DNA from: Phytopythium helicoides
Taxonomy: Eukaryota > Oomycota > Peronosporomycetes > Pythiales > Pythiaceae
DNA: 64,000 nucleotides
Assembly: GCA_024867545.1 (NCBI GenBank)
Contig: JANFNE010000055.1
Coordinates: 1 to 64,000 of the forward strand
Reading direction: 5' to 3'
Notes under the pieces: model-generated
Seen by the model: only the letters and a program-made list of their open reading frames with translations
Told to the model about the DNA's origin: nothing
Databases searched by the model: none
Shown: positions 41,045 through 50,764 of the stretch, in pieces
Layout: each line of letters begins with the position of its first letter
Position numbering within the stretch: the stretch's first letter is position 1
Program-made: the position numbers and the translations under genes

Positions 41045-42451
41045 ATGAAGGCGAGGGCTGCGCAGGTGACGCTGGTGCTGGCGGCGGCGATCGTACGGCG
41101 AGGACATGCGGCGAGCTGCTCGGACGCAGAGGGCGCCAGTGTCGCGGACGCCTTCACCAACTTCCAGAGCTCCATCTCAAGCAACTGCAGCGGAGACCAG
41201 TGCGCCAGTGCTTGCGTCAGCACGCAGCAGCTGCTGGCGACGGCGCTGCCCGACTGCGAATATGTCGACGGAGTCAACTACCGACAGAAGGCGCTGGCAC
41301 TAGTGGCGGGATGTGACGCGGCTGCGAGCACGACGGGAACAGGGGCAACGGCAGCCCCCGCAACATCTTCGGATGTGACGTATGCACCAGTTGCTGGGAC
41401 GTCGGGCTCGGCTGCGGCAACTGCAACGGAAGCACCCACGGTCGCGACGTATGCTCCAGCAGGTGCAACATACGCACCAGTCGATACAACGTACGAGCCA
41501 GGTGAAGCTACGTATGTACCAGTCGACACCACGTTCGCGCCAGTTGATACGACCACGGCTCCGGTGGGTACTACCACCTTTGCCCCATTCGGCACCACCT
41601 ACGTGCCGGTCGACGTGACCTACGCACCAGCGGATGCCACGTACACACCAGTTGCCGTCACTTACGTTCCAGTTGACACAACTTACGACCCGGCAACAGT
41701 AGTCCCGCCTTCGGATACGCCGGTAGTGGTGACGGATACTCCACTTGTGACAGAGGCTCCAGTCGGAGTGGCATCGGATGCACCAGTTGTATCGACCGAG
41801 ATTCCTGTTGCTTCTGCATCTACTGACGCTCCTACCACAGCTCCAGCTACTATGATTGCTACAGGATCGCTAAACTCTCCCGCATGCTCAACGGCCCAGG
41901 GAGATACTATCCTATCTACTTACGGCGAGTACCAGATCAACATCAGCATCGCGTGCGGAACTGACTCGTGCAGCGCTGATTGTGTTGCCATTCAGTCAAC
42001 TGTCGTGACACTACTTCCAGATTGCCTATACAATGACGGCAACAATTACTACGAGAAAGTGTCGTCCGAGCTTGCGGCATGCGGCGTTTCGGATTCCTAC
42101 AGTGGCTCGCACTATGTTCCGTCAACAGTCCCATGCTCCGACACGCAGTCGAATGTCACGATCATCCTGTACAGACAGTACGAGGCGGAGTTAAAGGAGT
42201 CTTGCGACGCAGACAAATGCTCTACTGACTGCATCAGTATCGTCAATCAACTATCGTCCGTACTGCCTGACTGCCTGTACTCGGACGGTATCAACTACCG
42301 CAACGAGTCCATCAGCATCATTGACTCGTGCGTGGGTTCATCTTCCGGAAGCTCAGATGCATCGCTAGCAGATGATTCATCTGCTGCCAGCCTATTCCGT
42401 CTCGTGCCGACGGTAGTTGGGGTAGCGGTTGCCCTTGCCGCGTGGCTCTAG
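41045..42451 (+). CDS. Secreted GPI-type protein with three six-Cys modules
   Basis: 468 residues: a signal peptide (MKARAAQVTLVLAAAIVRRG, cleavage near HAAS), then module 1. A stalk of about 170 residues follows, with repeated TYAPVDTT/TTFAPVGT-type units rich in Thr, Pro, Val and Ala, likely O-glycosylated. Modules 2 and 3 come next, then a Ser/Asp tail and hydrophobic end VPTVVGVAVALAAWL, typical of a GPI signal. Each module fits C-x22-C-x4-C-x3-C-x13-C-x18-C exactly, with LPDC before the fifth interval and DG(V/N/I)NY after it. The family is unknown to me. Intact and single-exon. It probably presents the modules at the cell surface. Confidence 0.85.
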   Translation: MKARAAQVTLVLAAAIVRRGHAASCSDAEGASVADAFTNFQSSISSNCSGDQCASACVSTQQLLATALPDCEYVDGVNYRQKALALVAGCDAAASTTGTGATAAPATSSDVTYAPVAGTSGSAAATATEAPTVATYAPAGATYAPVDTTYEPGEATYVPVDTTFAPVDTTTAPVGTTTFAPFGTTYVPVDVTYAPADATYTPVAVTYVPVDTTYDPATVVPPSDTPVVVTDTPLVTEAPVGVASDAPVVSTEIPVASASTDAPTTAPATMIATGSLNSPACSTAQGDTILSTYGEYQINISIACGTDSCSADCVAIQSTVVTLLPDCLYNDGNNYYEKVSSELAACGVSDSYSGSHYVPSTVPCSDTQSNVTIILYRQYEAELKESCDADKCSTDCISIVNQLSSVLPDCLYSDGINYRNESISIIDSCVGSSSGSSDASLADDSSAASLFRLVPTVVGVAVALAAWL

Positions 42452-42768
42452 AGTATAGAAGTCACCACAGGACTTACGCCTGTATGATTGACCTGTGTTG
42501 GATCGCTGTAAAGTTTCTACATCCATTCTCTTCTTATAACTCCTTGAATTGAAGTGCTTTGTTGGATCTCCGCCAGTTACATGCAAGAAAGATACCATTG
42601 CGAGAAGGCGCTTTGAATGTTCTCGTTGGAGGGGACTCGTATCCTCCAGATTTTTCATTGCATGTTTCAAGGCCACCTGCTTGAAAACTTAGTGCTCGCC
42701 CGACAGACACAGCAGGACCTCATTTTCACTTTCACCGAGATCGCTTCACATCGACTGAATCAATTGCC
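42452..42768. other. Intergenic, no gene seen
   Basis: 3' flank of the three-module gene and 5' flank of the fragment below; it has CACTTTCACCGAGATCGC near 42727, a weak Inr-like string about 40 bp before the next ATG. Confidence 0.5.
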
Positions 42769-42984
42769 ATGAAGCCAATCGTTTTCAACTTCGTTGTCTC
42801 GCTAGTCGGCATAATTGCCACATTCGGACGTCCAACACAAGCCTATCATCGCCAGGATACCGGCAGCTCATGCGAATTTCATGCAGAACTAGGAGCAGAA
42901 GAGTGCGAGTACTTCAGCTTATTCGATGTGGCTGCATGCGACCCTAGCCAGACCACTGATGATAGAAAGCATCAGTATCTCACC
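42769..42984 (+). pseudogene. Truncated six-Cys module gene
   Basis: The ATG at 42769 opens a clear signal peptide (MKPIVFNFVVSLVGIIATFG), related in its first residues to the gene at 55253. It is followed by the start of a cysteine-rich domain (SSCEFHAELGAEECEYFSLF, AACDPSQ). Family sequence stops where the repeated 3' flank at 42985 begins; the frame then runs a few codons into that repeat. The gene was probably cut off when the duplicated segment was joined here. Confidence 0.6.
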
Positions 42985-43275
42985 CTCCCCACATTCTCAA
43001 CGATTGCACATTGACAGCGTCTATCTCCAAGAAACTGCAAACATGGATTGAAAGGTGCACAAGTCGCCATTGCTGTGACCAACCGACCTCAACGACTTTG
43101 GCGGTGGTAGAACAAACACAATGATGCCAAGCAATTGTTATCAAAAGCAAGTCTATCGAGTTTGAGCGCACGAGAGAGAGACGATAGGTGTCAATTTGTA
43201 GGTTCAAACACGAAAACTTGTTGTCTTCGAATCCGATCACTGTACCAAGCAGCAGCAGCAGCCACTCTAACAAAT
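42985..43275. repeat. Repeated 3' flank, copy 1
   Basis: About 290 bp, from CTCCCCACATTCTCAACGAT to CCACTCTAACAAA, nearly identical to 46109-46405 and in the same orientation. Each copy lies just downstream of a minus-strand propeller-family gene (43491 and 46487), so it was probably duplicated with the gene's 3' end. Confidence 0.9.
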
Positions 43276-43490
43276 AACAATTTTTGTTCTACTCGGATGG
43301 AACCAATTACTTCAGAACAAAGCTGCGTCGCCTCTGCTCACAGAGGGTTACAGTACATCGTCAACGCGTACAACACTAGAGCAGCGTTGGAGAAATGCAT
43401 TCTCAATTCAAGCAAATCTACTTCAGTAGTAACTACACACAACTCTTTACATCTAAATTGACACACAGGGGATCACCAGATCCATCCACA

Positions 43491-44669
43491 TCAGCAGCCG
43501 CTAAAGCGAGTGACCTGCAGCGTCGAACCACTGCCCGTCGACAGCACCACAAAACCGGTGTCATCGGCGTACAAGCCAGCAAAGTCAGCTGCTGCAACCT
43601 TTGTCGACTCAGTCGTCGATGCGAGCTGGTCCGCGCTGTCCAACTCGTACACGTAAACGTAGTCGCCACTTTCAACAGCGATGACCGAGCCACCTGACGG
43701 CTTGGAAGCAAATGCTACGACGTTGAGAGCAGACCCAGAAGTCTCTCCCGAGATACCAATGTCAACCTCTGTGACGGTCGAGCTGCAAGATCCCGAGCTT
43801 GCGGTCGACGCCGGCTCTACTGTGGCGTCATTCGTTGGGGCAACAGTTCCAGCTCCGTCAGAACCAGTACCATCAGAGCCAGATGTGGCCGAAGCAGATG
43901 CGTCGACAGAAGTAGTCGTGTCGGGCTCAGTGGCGTCGGAAGTGGTCGTATCTGGTTCTGTTGTGGTTGTGTCACCATCAGTGGCCTCCGAGGTGGTCGT
44001 ATCGGGCTCCGTCGTAGGAGTCTCAACGTCCGTAGCCTCCGAAGTGGTGGTGTCAAACTCTGTAGTAGGAATCTCAACGTCAGTGGCCTCCGAGGTGGTC
44101 GTGTCGGGCTGCGTAGTAGGAGTGTCAGGCACAGTCGCTTCTGAAGCAGAAGAGTCAGGGACGGTTGTAGTTGGCTCCGTCGTGGTAGGGACGGTTGTAG
44201 TTGGTTCCGTCGTGGCAGGAATGGTCGTGACCGGCTCAGTCGTCGCTGGCTCAGTTGTTGTAGGCAGAGAAGTAGTGTTTGGAGCAGTGGTGACTGGGGA
44301 GGGCGTGGGCAACGCTGTGGTGTTAGCAACGCTAGGAGTCTTCGTGGTTGCAGTCGGGGTCGGGGTCGGGGTTGCTGTCGGGGTTGCAGTTGGTGTCTTT
44401 GTGGTGGCCGTTGGGGTCTTTGTTGTCGTCGCTGGAGCGGCAGTGGTCACAGCCGGAGCCTTCGTTGTCACCGCTGGAGCAGCAGTGGTCACCACTGGAG
44501 CCGCGGTAGTCACCGCTGGAGCCTTCGTAGTCACTGCTGGGGCCTTCGTTGTCGTCGCCGGTGTCTTCTTTGTTGTGGTGGTCGTCTTCTTCGTAGTGGT
44601 CTTGGCCTCAGCCGTCGAGGCCATGGCGAAGCCAACCGCGGCGATGATGAGGAGGCGTTGGATCTGCAT
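43491..44669 (-). CDS. Secreted mucin-like protein with excised propeller (short form A)
   Basis: 392 residues: a signal peptide (MQIQRLLIIAAVGFAMASTA), then about 250 residues of Thr/Pro/Ala repeats (TTKAPAVTT, TTTEPATTEPVTT, PDTTTSEATDVE) expected to be heavily O-glycosylated. A short folded end follows: SSTVTEVDIGISGETSG, KPSGGSVIAVESGDYVYVYE, GLYADDTGFVVLSTGSGSTL and VTRFSGC. The first blade and last strand of the propeller seen at 46487 are kept, but about 300 residues between them are missing, joined in frame. There are only two TKTPTAT-type units here against about 15 in the partner at 52556. Intact ORF. Confidence 0.85.
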   Translation of the reverse strand: MQIQRLLIIAAVGFAMASTAEAKTTTKKTTTTTKKTPATTTKAPAVTTKAPAVTTAAPVVTTAAPAVTTKAPAVTTAAPATTTKTPTATTKTPTATPTATPTPTPTATTKTPSVANTTALPTPSPVTTAPNTTSLPTTTEPATTEPVTTIPATTEPTTTVPTTTEPTTTVPDSSASEATVPDTPTTQPDTTTSEATDVEIPTTEFDTTTSEATDVETPTTEPDTTTSEATDGDTTTTEPDTTTSDATEPDTTTSVDASASATSGSDGTGSDGAGTVAPTNDATVEPASTASSGSCSSTVTEVDIGISGETSGSALNVVAFASKPSGGSVIAVESGDYVYVYELDSADQLASTTESTKVAAADFAGLYADDTGFVVLSTGSGSTLQVTRFSGC

Positions 44670-44699
44670 GGGGCTTGATTCTAGATGTGGTTGTTGGGA

Positions 44700-44717
44700 G
44701 GCAATTTGAAAAGTGAG
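44700..44717 (-). promoter_or_regulatory. Inr/FPR-like motif of short form A
   Basis: On the minus strand it reads CTCACTTTTCAAATTGCC, 31-48 bp before the ATG, identical to the motif before the inverted partner at 52508. Confidence 0.65.
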
Positions 44718-45117
44718 CCGACGTCAACGAAGATCGGACTCGCGCTTCTGAAGGTGTACGCCGGCAGCCTAACAGCTGAAACTCCATGAGGTTCTTCGAT
44801 ATCGGATTGATTGAGGACGACACTTTTGGAAGCATAGCTATATCGCCACAGCTCCACAGCAAATCTCAAGAGCGAGACTCGAACCGGGTATCATAGCTCT
44901 AGTGGAGCTCATCAAGAGATTTATCATGGGCATTGCGGGGGCTAGGTATTTGATGATTGTGTGGGCTTGGAACCATGATGACAATTACATACACTTCGAG
45001 CTCGTGGGCGCCTTCAACGCGCGAGTTGTGGTACAAGCTAGGTTGTGCTGGATAGGACACCGTGTGAAACAAAAAATCGAGCTCAGAGCGAGCTGCAGTT
45101 TACGACGTTCCGTCTGA

Positions 45118-46108
45118 GGCTTGAGATCATACTGGATCTTTGAAGTCGGCCCACCCAAACAGGTGCACCCAACTTGAGAGCAGATGGTACCGCAGAAGGC
45201 GAGCTTGACGAGCATTCCGCTCGAATGTGGCACTGCTTCGCACCGGATACCATCAATTCAGGCAACGGCCAGGAGGCGCGACACCGGGAGTGCAGTTGTC
45301 GGACTACGCGAACTATCTTTCCCTGTGCGCCGACCTCCAGTATGTAAGAGTCTACGATGACCATCCTGGTATGCCGCGATAACTACATGCAACAAGCAAT
45401 CGGAGCGAATCGAATGTTGCTGCCACCAACGTCTAACTAAAGATGCTGTCACTGGAAAGGATGTCTGGATATTGGCAACGACAGCTCAGGTACCGATACC
45501 ACATCAACCATCGCCTGAAATGACAGCGATCCGGATATCAGTACGCTGGAAGCGCATGCTCGAACACCGGGGTCAATCTCCACCACAAAAATGAACCGGA
45601 TACGATTTGAGGGAGCTTTGAGGAACCTGCAGATCAATGGATACGAAGAAACGCTGCGAGTGACTGTTTCAAATGGGGGTTCTTGTGGACCTGTGTTCTC
45701 GATGGCCAGATCCAGTCATTTTGGCGCGCCCGCACGCACACCAACCCAAGATCTTGGACAGATCCACAGATTTGCAACTGGAGAATACTCGCAATCTACA
45801 GGTCCCCTCGCCACCATAAGATTTGCTTGTAATGGTCACAGTTCATTACGCATGGACATTCAGAGTTGGTCCGTTAGCTTATCCAGCGCACGCATGCCTC
45901 CATCATATCATAGACGCAGCAAGACTGGTTGTGTTTTCTTCAGTTCATCGGATTTTGGCTGAAGCGCGCAAATGCTTCAATGTGTTCGATACGACCAAAC
46001 CGAATACGACCGCAGATAGTCCGCCTCCAATCGCTCTTTCTCCTCCAAAAGTTATCACTGCGTTCTCGCGAAAACTATCATGAAGCTTGCGGGCTATAGT
46101 TTCTCATT
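45118..46108. other. No convincing gene; possible relic
   Basis: A plus-strand frame at 45591-45962 (GYEETLRVTVSNGGSCGPVF; LATIRFACNGHS) has the look of a secreted beta-rich fragment but no start signal or family I can name. The rest shows nothing. Confidence 0.35.
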
Positions 46109-46405
46109 CTCCCCACATTCTCAACGATTGCACATTGACAGCGTCTATCTCCAAGAAACTGCAAACATAGATTGAAAGGTGCACAAGTCGCCATTGCTGT
46201 GACCAACCGGCCTCAACGACGTTGGCGGTGGAGAACCGTTAGAACAAACACAACGATGCCAAGCAATTGTCATCAAAAGCAAGTCTATCGAGTTTGAGCG
46301 CACGAGAGAGAGACGATAGGTGTCAATTTGTAGGTTCAAACACGAAAACTTGTTGTCTTCGAATCCGATCACCGTAGCAAGCAGCAGCAGCCACTCTAAC
46401 AAACT
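46109..46405. repeat. Repeated 3' flank, copy 2
   Basis: Direct repeat of 42985-43275 with scattered substitutions and a small insertion (GAACCGTTA near 46233). Lies immediately 3' of the full-length propeller gene. Confidence 0.9.
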
Positions 46406-46486
46406 ACTGCTTTAGCTTCCAGGGGGATCGGTCTCTGACCTCACTCATGAACATCTACCGCACCACTACATCTCTCTCTCAACGCT

Positions 46487-48679
46487 TTAGCATCCGCTGA
46501 AGCGCACCACCTGCAGCGACGTGTCGGTCGTGCCCTTGCTCAAGTACGCCACGCTGCCGTCCGGGTACGTCTTCAACGCCTGGTAACGATTGCCAACCAC
46601 GCTCGAGTCCACCGTGATCACGTCGCTGATGGCCTCGCCAGTGCTCGCGTCCAGCGTCTGGATGAAGATCGTGCGGTCCGACGAACCCTCCACCAGGTCA
46701 CCGCTCGCGCTGCTACCCTCCCACATGGCCAGCAGACTGCTAGAGCCAATACGAGCAAGGTGCGGCGCACGCTCGTTGGCCTTGCCACCCTTCAGCGTAA
46801 TGTCCTTGTCTGCCTTTGCAGACAGCGTGAAGTGGATGAGGTGCACAGCCGCGTCGTCCGAGTCGCTGTTGCTCACCGTGGCCCAGTAGCCACCACCGCT
46901 TGAGCTGCCGTCCGTCACAATGTCACCCAGGTTCGACGCGTCCAGGTCCACAGGGTAGATGGTCACGTCCCAGTTGTCCGGTGGCATGATGCGGTTGTTG
47001 CTGTCCGTCTTACAGATCATGGCAAACGACTCGGAGCGGTTGTCGTATGTGATGCGCTCGTAGCCAGAGTGCGAGCAACCCCAGTCGAACGAGTTGTGGT
47101 CCGACAGTACCGAACCTGTGGGACTCACCACCTTCATGCGGTCACCCTGGTGGATGTTGATACACGAGGACTCGGACACAGAGAGCGCACAGCCAAAGTA
47201 CGACGCCCAGTTCGTGCCATCGAACGCGATGCGGCCGTGGTGCGCGTACCACCAGATCATGTACACCTCATTGCCCGTGGCCGACGTCGAGTACGGCGGC
47301 AGGCTCGCGCTCGACGACGTCAGCTTCGTGGCCCACGACTCGGTGGCCGCGTCATAGCGGATCAGGTACATGTCATAGCACGGCACGGCGTCCGACGGCG
47401 CCGAGCACAGGTTGGACGGGTTACCGCAGTTGAGGGTGCCACCTCCCTCGGCGTCGCGCGTGGCAAGCAGCACGAATCCGTCGTCATCCGCGTACAGGTC
47501 AGCGAAGTCGACAGCCGGCACCTTGGCCACCTCGGTCGTCGACGCCAGCTTGTCTGAGCTGTCAAGCTCGTACACGTAGACGTCGTCTCCGCTCTGAACG
47601 GCGACGAGGGATCCTCCGGAGGGCTTGGCGGCAATGGCGACGACCTTGAGTGTGGCCTCGTCCTCGGACGCCTCGTAGGTGACGCCGATGTCAACCTCGG
47701 TGATGGTGACGCTAGGCTTGCTGCATGTGCCAGAGCTGGTGGACGTCGAGGTAGAAGTTGCGTTCGATGATGATGTAGCAGCCATGGCAACAGGCGTTGC
47801 AGTCGTAGCGACAGGAGGGGCCGTGGTGGTGAATAGAGTTGTCTCATCATCCTCCACACTGGAGGAAGCAGTAGTGGTGTCGGAACCTGACGACACACCA
47901 GACTCATCGTCTGCCTCCGAGCTAGGAGAATCCTCAACAACACTCGAGGAAGCGTCGTCAACCGCGCTGGCACTAGCGGTAGCACTGTCAGCGGTCGATT
48001 CGACCTCAAAGTTGAAGCTTGAGTCGATCTCGTTAGATGAATTCTCAACAATATTGGAGGACGCGTCGTCAACAGCGCTAGCACTGTCCGCAGCACTATC
48101 CGCAGTCGAGTCAAGCTCAAAGTCGAAGCTCGAATCGGCTTCGTTGGCCGTGCTGGCACTGGCAGCCGAAGCGTCGACGTTGGTATCGGCGTAGGGCTCG
48201 GAACTGTCAGCCGAAGCATCAACGCTGGTGTCGGCGTAGGGCTCAGAGTTGGCACTATCCGCTGAGGCATCAACATCAAAGCTTGCATCGGTTTCTTCAG
48301 CATAGCTGGCACTGTCAGCCGAAGCGCTAGTGCTGGAAAGGGGATCAACGTTGACATCAGCATCGTCGCCTTGGCTGTCAGCCTCAGCCGAGGTGCCATC
48401 TTCAGAGTCAGAGGTATCAAAGTCACCACCAAAGTCGCCATCGAAGTCCTGCGATCCCGTCAGACTCGAGTCAACAGCGACAGGCGTCAGATTGGTTTCA
48501 ATCTCATCCGCAGATGCCGAGGCACTCAACGAGTCGATCTCTAGGGTGGTCGTCTGCTTGTTGTGGTTGCCCTGGTGTCCGTGGTGCTTCTCGCGAACGT
48601 CACAGTCGGTATTAGCCGAGACTGCTGAAGCAGCCGCAACGGCAGCTGCAGCTGCAAGGAGCAATCGCTGGATACGCAT
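46487..48679 (-). CDS. Secreted acidic-stalk protein with full beta-propeller-like domain
   Basis: 730 residues: a signal peptide (MRIQRLLLAAAAAVAAASAVSA), then about 300 residues of acidic Ser/Asp/Ala repeats (SEPYADTSVDASADSS; SSFDFELDSTADSA). A domain of about 400 residues starts CSKPSVTITEVDIGV and ends SLQVVRFSGC. Repeating strand-turn units suggest a beta-propeller: DDVYVYELDSSDKLAS, CYDMYLIRYDAATESWAT, HGRIAFDGTNWASYFGC, GYERITYDNRSESFAMIC, HLIHFTLSAKADKD, TIFIQTLDASTGEAI. Many cysteines imply disulfides and secretion. I do not recognise a named enzyme family; it could bind ligands or cell-wall polymers. This is the only undamaged full-length member in the window. Confidence 0.85.
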   Translation of the reverse strand: MRIQRLLLAAAAAVAAASAVSANTDCDVREKHHGHQGNHNKQTTTLEIDSLSASASADEIETNLTPVAVDSSLTGSQDFDGDFGGDFDTSDSEDGTSAEADSQGDDADVNVDPLSSTSASADSASYAEETDASFDVDASADSANSEPYADTSVDASADSSEPYADTNVDASAASASTANEADSSFDFELDSTADSAADSASAVDDASSNIVENSSNEIDSSFNFEVESTADSATASASAVDDASSSVVEDSPSSEADDESGVSSGSDTTTASSSVEDDETTLFTTTAPPVATTATPVAMAATSSSNATSTSTSTSSGTCSKPSVTITEVDIGVTYEASEDEATLKVVAIAAKPSGGSLVAVQSGDDVYVYELDSSDKLASTTEVAKVPAVDFADLYADDDGFVLLATRDAEGGGTLNCGNPSNLCSAPSDAVPCYDMYLIRYDAATESWATKLTSSSASLPPYSTSATGNEVYMIWWYAHHGRIAFDGTNWASYFGCALSVSESSCINIHQGDRMKVVSPTGSVLSDHNSFDWGCSHSGYERITYDNRSESFAMICKTDSNNRIMPPDNWDVTIYPVDLDASNLGDIVTDGSSSGGGYWATVSNSDSDDAAVHLIHFTLSAKADKDITLKGGKANERAPHLARIGSSSLLAMWEGSSASGDLVEGSSDRTIFIQTLDASTGEAISDVITVDSSVVGNRYQALKTYPDGSVAYLSKGTTDTSLQVVRFSGC

Positions 48680-48706
48680 CGATGTTGGTTGTCGAGCTTG
48701 ATGCAG

Positions 48707-48724
48707 GGGGAATTCGAAAGTGAG
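48707..48724 (-). promoter_or_regulatory. Inr/FPR-like motif of the full-length propeller gene
   Basis: On the minus strand it reads CTCACTTTCGAATTCCCC, 28-45 bp before the ATG; the best match in the window to the oomycete Inr plus FPR arrangement. Confidence 0.7.
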
Positions 48725-49725
48725 ACGAGCAGTGCTCGATGAACCCCAGCTTCGAGTTGGAGACCCATTGGATCCACTCGAGGTCGCTGAGCAGCGTTGG
48801 ATTGTAATGTTTAGTGCAGATATGGAGCGGCCAGCTTTGATTACGACCAGAGCTTGTGTCCCTTAGCGCGTGCATGTGGGCCGCGCGTGCGTGGCGTTGC
48901 GCAAAGTTGGCTCAACAATGCTCGCCAAGGGTGAAGTACACCGAGCTTCTCGCATCCCACCTGTTGATCTTTATTTCAGTGTGCAAAAGCCTATAACAAT
49001 CATAGACCCGCATTTTTATATTGATTCAACCGGTTTGATGTCTTCAAATCACGACTGAGTGGACAAATTTGAGTCATCCCCTAGACCAGCGCTTTCGCGT
49101 CGTTGTTCCAAGTGATTTCAGACAGAAAGCTGCTTCTGGGTTCCAGTCTCGGAAGCGATTTGCTAGCTCCACTCGAGATCGACACCAACCATTCCTCCTC
49201 ACAACAGTCCGCCCGTCCACTGCTCACTCGCTGAGCGACCTCCTCTATGCCCGCTCTCAGGATCGTAGCCACAAGGCGTTCATTTCCGCTGCTACGGCTG
49301 GAATCTGTGGAATCGTCTGCTGAAAATGCTTTCGTGACGTGTCTAGCTCGCATCTCACAAGGCCCTGAGGACGAGGCTCTGAATCAAAAGGATTCGTGCG
49401 CATGGGATCAAAATGAGCATCGTCCCTTCGAGTCCACTACTGTATACGACACTCACACGAAAGCCTGTCGCTGATCCATTGAGGCAGACGAGGGCCACAA
49501 TTCTCACACCGCCTCACTGTGATGTCACAACTCAAGCCTCGGCAGTGATATGCAGGGAACGACACAACAGACCATGGGGCAGCCGTCAACGCAAAACTTA
49601 AGCGCTGTATTGCACTTGATCGAGGTTGCGAACAAGACAGGATCTACAAGCCGGTAATCATAGCTTCCTCTGCCTTAAAGCCTAGGAGAGCAGCCCCATT
49701 ATGCGCGACTTTGCCTGGACGTCAA
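48725..49725. other. No gene seen
   Basis: Intergenic between two minus-strand secreted-protein genes; short frames on both strands lack signals. Confidence 0.55.
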
Positions 49726-50679
49726 TCACCACAAAAGTGCTGACGCAGCGAGAGCCGTGGCAGTCCCCACAGTGAGTGCCGTGAGCGTCGAAGCACTACT
49801 GTCGTCGGACCCTGAAAGGCTGCTTCCGCTGTCATCGCTTGAGCTGTCACCGCTGGAGCTGTTGCTCATCGCAATGTCCTCCCATACGTCGCCGCTGGAA
49901 GAACCACCGCAGGCTAGGATAAGTAGCTCGACACCTTCATTGTAGTTGACGCCGTCTGTGTCGACACAGTCTGGAATGACCCCGACGAGCTCGTTCATAA
50001 TCTCAAGGCAGGCGCTCGAGCAATCATCATCTGTGCACGCCGCCGTGTACTGCGAATCGTATTCGGCAAGGTAAGAGGCAACTTGAGTCGACTCCTCTTC
50101 CGAGCACAAATCCTCCCCAACGCTGCCAGTCGATTCCGATCCACTCCAGCTACCAGAGCATAGCGCGATGCTCGCAACAAAACCGCCGTAATAGTTGATG
50201 CCTTCAGTGTACTCGCACGATGGTAAGAGGTCGGCAAGCTCAGTCATAACGCCGATGCAGTCGCTAGAGCAGTCATCTGATCCGCACGAGGTCTCCAGTG
50301 AGCTCTCGTACTGCGCCAAGTACTTGTCGGTGGTAGCGATCTCGTCGTCCGAACAAGTCCCATCCCTGACACTACCATCAGAGCCTGAGCCGGATGCATC
50401 TTCAGTGCACCAGCCGATGTCCTCTGTTAGGGCCTGATAGTAATTGATACCATCTGAGTACTCGCAATCCGGAAGATGAGCGGCAATGGTTCTCAACGTT
50501 GCCACACATTCGAGTGCACAAGTGTTGTCTGCGCAGTCCGTATCAAGAGTCGTGGCGTACTGCGTGTAGGCCGAGTCCGTCTCCGAGAGTTGCGAGTCCG
50601 TGCAGTTGGTCGCATGTGAGACCGGCGCAAAAACAGACACCGCAGCAGCGAAGACGAGGTATCGAGTCGATAGCACCAT
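49726..50679 (-). CDS. Secreted GPI-type protein with three six-Cys modules (second locus)
   Basis: Start at the ATG at 50679 (MVLSTRYLVFAAAVSVFAPV, a good signal peptide), giving 317 residues; the frame extends upstream without a signal. Three modules follow, each exactly C-x22-C-x4-C-x3-C-x13-C-x18-C: HLPDCEYSDGINY, LLPSCEYTEGINY and VIPDCVDTDGVNY. Short Ser/Gly linkers replace the long stalk of the 41045 gene. The Ser-rich end and hydrophobic LTVGTATALAASALLW suggest a GPI anchor. Intact. Confidence 0.87.
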   Translation of the reverse strand: MVLSTRYLVFAAAVSVFAPVSHATNCTDSQLSETDSAYTQYATTLDTDCADNTCALECVATLRTIAAHLPDCEYSDGINYYQALTEDIGWCTEDASGSGSDGSVRDGTCSDDEIATTDKYLAQYESSLETSCGSDDCSSDCIGVMTELADLLPSCEYTEGINYYGGFVASIALCSGSWSGSESTGSVGEDLCSEEESTQVASYLAEYDSQYTAACTDDDCSSACLEIMNELVGVIPDCVDTDGVNYNEGVELLILACGGSSSGDVWEDIAMSNSSSGDSSSDDSGSSLSGSDDSSASTLTALTVGTATALAASALLW

Positions 50680-50741
50680 AACGCAAAGACGTCGATCAGT
50701 CTTAGTTTGCTGTTGGTCGAGTGGAACGCGATGCCAACGGG

Positions 50742-50764
50742 CCGAGAGAAGCGAGAATGAAGAG
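50742..50764 (-). promoter_or_regulatory. Inr-like motif of the 50679 gene
   Basis: On the minus strand it contains CTCTTCATTCTCGCTTCTCT, about 65 bp before the ATG; TCATTCTCGCTTC fits the TCATTY...TTY pattern. Confidence 0.5.

Larger units (their letters stand above)
43381..45117 (+). repeat. Inverted duplication, left arm
   Basis: Reverse complement of about 52070-54187. The outer edge is AGCAGCGTTGGAGAAATGC at 43381. The match runs through the whole mucin/propeller gene and its promoter, the GGAGCTCATCAAGAGATTTA block (near 44903) and the GATAGGACACCGTGTGAAAC block (near 45050), becoming patchier inward. The arms are separated by about 7 kb. Confidence 0.85.

Noticed and set aside
43681..44709. 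342-codon plus-strand frame antisense to short form A, and 52516-53886 antisense to short form B
   Set aside because: Val/Ser/Gly repeats are exact shadows of the Thr/Pro repeats on the coding strand.
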